Assembly: GCA_031265015.1 (NCBI GenBank) | Contig: JAISDG010000015.1 | Span: forward strand, 1-9,147 | Direction: 5' to 3' | Source: Spirochaetaceae bacterium | Lineage (GTDB): Bacteria; Spirochaetota; Spirochaetia; Treponematales; Breznakiellaceae | Length of the DNA: 9,147 nt | Part shown: piece after piece, positions 6,327 to 9,147 of the stretch | Layout: each line of letters starts with the position of its first letter | Position numbering within the stretch: position 1 is the first letter of the stretch | Translations under genes and position numbers: made by a program | The notes under the pieces: generated by a model | Seen by the model: the letters and a program-made list of their open reading frames with translations, nothing else | Database searches by the model: none | What the model was told of the DNA's origin: nothing

Positions 6327-7265
6327 TTAACTGTTAAGTATTAAAGCGGCGGTAGCCTCGTCGGTAAAAATATCGGTGACCAGCTTTCCCCTTAACGCAG
6401 CCCGAATGGCCCTGACCTTTGGTTTTCCACAGGCGATACCGACGCGCTGGGGAACGGCAAGAAAATCCTTTGGGTCAATGCCGACGATGCGCCGGTTGGC
6501 GGGAATATTCATATACCGGCCGTGCTCGTCATAATGATAACCGCAGAGGTCGCAGCAGGATCCGGTATTGTATATCTCAAAGGCTTCCTCGGGAGAAACA
6601 AAGCCCGCCCGGACCAGGCCGCTTTCTCTTGGGTCGTCGGAACTGATCCCCACCAGGGCTATGTCAAGGTGTTTGGTTCTCTCGTAGGTTTCCCGTATTC
6701 TTTTTTCGGAAAGCAGGGATTTTCGCAGGTCCTCGCTTTGAACAATAAGGGGCGCCAGCAGGCTAAAGTACCGGGACCGCAGTTTGGAAGCAAGCAGCCG
6801 GGCCAATTCCGAACCATCGGGAAAGACCGCCGAGCCGCCGAGCCCTCCCATGAGCTGAATGACTTCGCCGTCGCTGATGGGGGATTGAGCAAGCTCCCGG
6901 ATCATGCGGTACAGGGAATTACCCCAGGAAAGACCGATATGGATGTGATCCCGCAGCAGGGAGGCAAAAAACAGCGCCGCATGGTAACAGGTCTTGGTCA
7001 GGGTTAAGGCTTCGTCCTTTTCGTTGGGAATCACGGAAGCCGATTTTAATCCGTAACGCTCTACCAGCTGCCTGCTCAGGGGCGAAGAAAAAGGGGAACT
7101 GCCGTTAAGCCGTATCTCGACAATGCCCTTTTCCTTACATTCCTTGAGTATCGACGCTACCGTGGGCCGTGAAATTTTATACGCCTTGGCTATTTCCGAC
7201 TTTGGCATTTCATCGATATAATAGCTTTTTGCTATGGAAAGCAAAAAATCAAGGGTTTTGTTCAT
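6327..7265 (-). CDS. SorC-family sugar-responsive transcriptional regulator
   Basis: A 312-residue DNA-binding protein of the SorC/DeoR-like sugar-binding family. A helix-turn-helix covers about residues 19-42 (SEIAKAYKISRPTVASIL). The effector domain follows (about 60-312), with family signatures GLSWGNSLYRMI (111-122), IQLMGGLGG (136-144), DIALVGI (201-207), CGYHYDEHGR and the C-terminal ALRGKLVTDIFTDEATA. Such proteins usually bind a phosphorylated sugar or polyol and act as tetramers (family knowledge). A cysteine-rich segment CCDLC (237-241) is unusual. It lies 60-odd bases upstream of the gutM promoter in the same direction, so it probably controls the polyol operon; E. coli uses a DeoR-type SrlR for the same job. 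The ATG at 7265 has AGGA seven to eight bases upstream. I cannot see a convincing promoter for it. Confidence 0.93.
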   Translation of the reverse strand: MNKTLDFLLSIAKSYYIDEMPKSEIAKAYKISRPTVASILKECKEKGIVEIRLNGSSPFSSPLSRQLVERYGLKSASVIPNEKDEALTLTKTCYHAALFFASLLRDHIHIGLSWGNSLYRMIRELAQSPISDGEVIQLMGGLGGSAVFPDGSELARLLASKLRSRYFSLLAPLIVQSEDLRKSLLSEKRIRETYERTKHLDIALVGISSDDPRESGLVRAGFVSPEEAFEIYNTGSCCDLCGYHYDEHGRYMNIPANRRIVGIDPKDFLAVPQRVGIACGKPKVRAIRAALRGKLVTDIFTDEATAALILNS

Positions 7266-7313
7266 GCGCCGTTCCTGAAGATCCCTTTTTTAGCATACTT
7301 TAAAAAATATCAT

Positions 7314-7384
7314 AAAAAAGGAGGGGTGTAAATGCGGCTTTATTTTACCGCCGCGTAATCCCCTTTTACAAGCCTCTTTTTTTT
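7314..7384. repeat. Long nested inverted repeat between sorC and carD
   Basis: From outside in, A6-G with AGG (7314-7324) pairs with CCTCTTTTTT (7373-7382), TGTAAA (7327-7332) pairs with TTTACA (7365-7370) and GCGGC (7334-7338) pairs with GCCGC (7350-7354), with small bulges and an 11-base inner loop. The pairs are perfect within each block. It lies between divergent genes, so it is not a terminator of either. The right-hand TTTACA is also the -35 box of carD. The TGTAAA/TTTACA halves repeat those of the palindrome at 6298-6317, which hints that the same regulator could bind here. Confidence 0.55.
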
Positions 7385-7400
7385 AGTATGATTAAAGGCA
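7365..7400 (+). promoter_or_regulatory. carD operon promoter, near-leaderless
   Basis: TTTACA (7365-7370, 5 of 6), a 16-base spacer and TATGAT (7387-7392, 5 of 6) form a good sigma-70-type promoter. Transcription should begin about 7399, within two or three bases of the carD ATG at 7401, which leaves no room for a normal ribosome binding site. Confidence 0.65.
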
Positions 7401-7901
7401 ATGAGCAAGGCTTCAAAGGGATTTCAGGTTAATCAAAAGATAGTTTACCCCAGCCAGGGCGTGGGAATTATCCAGGCCATTGAAAAGAAAGTTTTCAAGA
7501 CCGAAAAGATCCCTTACTATCGTATTTATCTGGAAGTTACCGATATGACCATTATGGTGCCGGTAGAGAGGGCCGAAGGGCTTGGGATTAGGGCCATTGT
7601 GCCCAAGGACGAGGCGCTGCGGGCGCTGGAACTGATAGCCGAAGACTACGAGCCCATCCCGTCGGACTGGAAGCTCCGGTATCAAATGAATCTGGATCTG
7701 CTTAAAAAGGGCAGCGTTTCCGACATTGCCGCCATCGTCAGATCGTTGTATCACCGGAGTAAAGTCAAGGAGCTTCCCATCCTGGAGCGGAAACTGTACG
7801 ATTCAGCGCTGAAACTGCTCGAGGATGAAATTTCCTTTTCCCTGAGGAAGCCCCGGGAAGAAGTGGAAGAGTTGATCTTTAACCGGCTGGAATCCAAATA
7901 G
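7401..7901 (+). CDS. carD: CarD/CdnL-family RNA polymerase-binding regulator
   Basis: A 166-residue transcription factor that binds the RNA polymerase beta subunit and stabilises the open complex, often at rRNA and housekeeping promoters (known from mycobacteria and Thermus). The N-terminal polymerase-interacting domain (about 8-65) begins with FQVNQKIVYPSQGVGII, a typical signature; the C-terminal helical domain (about 70-160) contains Trp90 in PSDWKLRY, matching the tryptophan that wedges into the DNA minor groove. The length is normal for the family. No other in-frame start lies near, so the ATG at 7401 is chosen although it lacks a usual ribosome binding site. It is followed by ispD after 8 bases. 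A carD-ispD-ispF order is also known in Mycobacterium tuberculosis, so the linkage is old. Confidence 0.95.
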   Translation: MSKASKGFQVNQKIVYPSQGVGIIQAIEKKVFKTEKIPYYRIYLEVTDMTIMVPVERAEGLGIRAIVPKDEALRALELIAEDYEPIPSDWKLRYQMNLDLLKKGSVSDIAAIVRSLYHRSKVKELPILERKLYDSALKLLEDEISFSLRKPREEVEELIFNRLESK

Positions 7902-7909
7902 TCTCCGCC

Positions 7910-8659
7910 ATGAGTTCCGTTATTGCCGCAATTATTACCGCCGCCGGTTCTTCAAGCCGCATCGGAGTCAAAAAGGAATACCGCCTGGTGGGGGACAAGA
8001 CCGACATGGAAGGGCGGCCCCTGACAGTTCTGGGCAAGGCCGCCCTGGCTTTTGCCGCCTGCTCCCGGATCAATACGGTGGTGATCACCGTTCCCCGGGT
8101 TCCCCATGTGGGGGAATTTGCCGCCCGGGACAGCCTGCCCGCCCGGCTTTTAAAGAACCGGGCCAAACCCCACTTTCTCTTTGTTACCGGCGGGCCTACC
8201 CGGCGCAGTTCGGTCCATCATGCCCTTTCCCTTTTAGAAGGGTACCATCCCGATTATGTGCTGATCCACGACGGCGCCCGCCCCTGGGTGGAGCCGGCCC
8301 TGATAGACCGGGTTATCGACGCGACGCTGAAACACCAGGCGGCTATTCCCCTGCTCCCCCTGACCGATACTCCCAAGGAAATAGACGATGCGGGTTTTGT
8401 CAAGCGCCACCTCCGCCGGGTGCTGGTCGGAAACGCCCAAACCCCCCAGGGTTTTGCCTTTCCCCGGATACTGCGGGCCCATGAACAGGCTGCGGAGCGG
8501 GAACACGCGGAGGGCTGGATGTATACCGATGACGCCGAAGTCTGGGGCGAATTTGAGGGGACCGTTTACGCGGTTCCCGGTTCCCCCCTGAACAGGAAAA
8601 TCACCTTTCCCGAAGATTTGGAAATTCTGGTTAAGAACGGGGACAACGGGGGGTCATGA
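7910..8659 (+). CDS. ispD: IspD, 2-C-methyl-D-erythritol 4-phosphate cytidylyltransferase
   Basis: Joins CTP and 2-C-methyl-D-erythritol 4-phosphate to make CDP-methylerythritol, the third step of the MEP isoprenoid pathway. The 249 residues show the nucleotide-binding start IITAAGSSSRIGVKKEY (residues 8-24), GGPTRRSSV (94-102), IHDGARPWV (119-127) with Asp121, NAQTPQGF (175-182), YTDDAEVW (205-212), and the closing SPLNRKITFPEDL (225-237) containing Lys230. It is slightly longer than the usual 225-235 residues, with an insertion after the first motif (about 28-38). The ATG at 7910 follows the carD stop codon by 8 bases and has no clear ribosome binding site, so translation may be coupled to carD. 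Its stop overlaps the ispF start. Confidence 0.95.
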   Translation: MSSVIAAIITAAGSSSRIGVKKEYRLVGDKTDMEGRPLTVLGKAALAFAACSRINTVVITVPRVPHVGEFAARDSLPARLLKNRAKPHFLFVTGGPTRRSSVHHALSLLEGYHPDYVLIHDGARPWVEPALIDRVIDATLKHQAAIPLLPLTDTPKEIDDAGFVKRHLRRVLVGNAQTPQGFAFPRILRAHEQAAEREHAEGWMYTDDAEVWGEFEGTVYAVPGSPLNRKITFPEDLEILVKNGDNGGS

Positions 8660-9138
8660 AAACAAGCGTCGGGATAGGGCGTGACCTTCACCGGCTTGTT
8701 CCGGGAAGACCCTTCCTGCTGGCGGGAATCCGGCTTCCCTTTGAAAAAGGGGAAGCCGGCCATTCCGACGGCGATGTCCTGGCCCACGCGGTAAGCGACG
8801 CCCTTCTCGGCGCCGCGGCCCTGGGGGACATCGGCGAACTGTTTCCCCCTTCGGACCCCGCCTGGAAAGACGCGGATTCCATGGCCCTGCTGCGGCAGGC
8901 CTGGAACCGGGTCAGGGCCGCGGGCTGGCGGCTTGAAAACCTGGACTGCGTGGTGATCTGCGAAGCGCCAAAAATTCTTCCCTGGCGGGAACAGATCCGC
9001 GCCGCCCTGGCCGGGGCCCTGGGTGTTGACGCCGCGGCGGTATTTGTTAAAGGCAAAACCGCCGAAGGCCTGGACGCCGCCGGCCAGGGCCTGGCGGTAG
9101 AAGCGGAAGCGGTGTGCCTGCTGGGCAGGGACTTGTAA
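8656..9138 (+). CDS. ispF: IspF, 2-C-methyl-D-erythritol 2,4-cyclodiphosphate synthase
   Basis: Closes the CDP-methylerythritol 2-phosphate to the 2,4-cyclodiphosphate, the fifth step of the MEP pathway, as a zinc-dependent trimer. The 160 residues match the family length. The metal ligands are Asp10 and His12 in GRDLHRLV and His44 in HSDGDVLAHAVSDALLG, the E. coli positions (8, 10, 42) plus two. Further blocks are GDIGELFPPSDPAWKDADS (about 57-75), VICEAPKILPW (about 98-108) and GKTAEGLDAAGQG (about 132-144), where most homologues read TTE instead of TAE. Its ATG overlaps the ispD stop in an ATGA arrangement, with a G-rich ribosome binding site inside ispD, so the two are translationally coupled. 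The gene ends 9 bases before the window edge. Confidence 0.96.
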   Translation: MKTSVGIGRDLHRLVPGRPFLLAGIRLPFEKGEAGHSDGDVLAHAVSDALLGAAALGDIGELFPPSDPAWKDADSMALLRQAWNRVRAAGWRLENLDCVVICEAPKILPWREQIRAALAGALGVDAAAVFVKGKTAEGLDAAGQGLAVEAEAVCLLGRDL

Positions 9139-9147
9139 AGCAAAACC

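Noticed and set aside
7314..7384. Inverted repeat followed by eight Ts as a terminator on the plus strand
   Set aside because: No plus-strand gene lies upstream; the region separates divergent genes, and the T-run is inside the carD promoter.
1..9147. CRISPR arrays, insertion sequences, tRNA or rRNA genes, riboswitches
   Set aside because: No spaced direct repeats, transposase frames, terminal repeats or recognisable structured-RNA signatures were seen.

Overview
This 9.1-kb window looks like the chromosome of a spirochaete, most likely a free-living or termite-gut Treponema relative (inference). The reasons are the carD-ispD-ispF block, the set of protein families and the moderately high GC content. 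The host cannot be fixed to species from this sequence alone. Genes are dense and nearly all complete. Protein-family calls are made by reading motifs by eye, not by a search.

Layout. Positions 1-7265 are read from the minus strand and 7401-9147 from the plus strand. In minus-strand transcription order there is a SorC-family sugar-responsive regulator (7265-6327), then an AT-rich control region (6326-6236) with palindromes and a TTGACA-N17-TATTGT promoter. A glucitol/sorbitol-type phosphotransferase operon follows: gutM (to 5659), srlA (IIC), srlE (IIBC), srlB (IIA) and a COG4091-type oxidoreductase with a C-terminal SAF domain (3618-2317). A strong hairpin-plus-T-run terminator at about 2231-2272 closes this set. 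After it come ptsI (Enzyme I) and ptsH (HPr), the general PTS phosphate carriers. At the left edge a separate promoter (TTGACA-N17-TAAACT, 103-75) points out of the window, towards a gene of which only the first codons may be present.

On the plus strand, carD (RNA polymerase-binding regulator), ispD and ispF (two steps of the MEP isoprenoid pathway) form a compact operon. The carD promoter (TTTACA-N16-TATGAT) lies so close to the start codon that the mRNA should be nearly leaderless. The space between sorC and carD holds a long nested inverted repeat.

How it works together. Phosphate would flow from PEP to Enzyme I, HPr, SrlB, SrlE and the substrate, which enters through SrlA/SrlE as a hexitol phosphate or a similar polyol phosphate. 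No classical sorbitol-6-phosphate dehydrogenase (SrlD) is in the window. The SAF-domain oxidoreductase sits exactly where one would be expected and may do the oxidation step, or the real substrate may differ from sorbitol. The SorC-type regulator probably senses the phosphorylated sugar and acts at the gutM promoter. I found no mobile elements, CRISPR arrays, tRNA or rRNA. The most notable points are the unassigned oxidoreductase in a sorbitol PTS operon, the apparent non-AUG start of gutM, the dedicated-looking ptsIH pair and the structured sorC-carD intergenic region.
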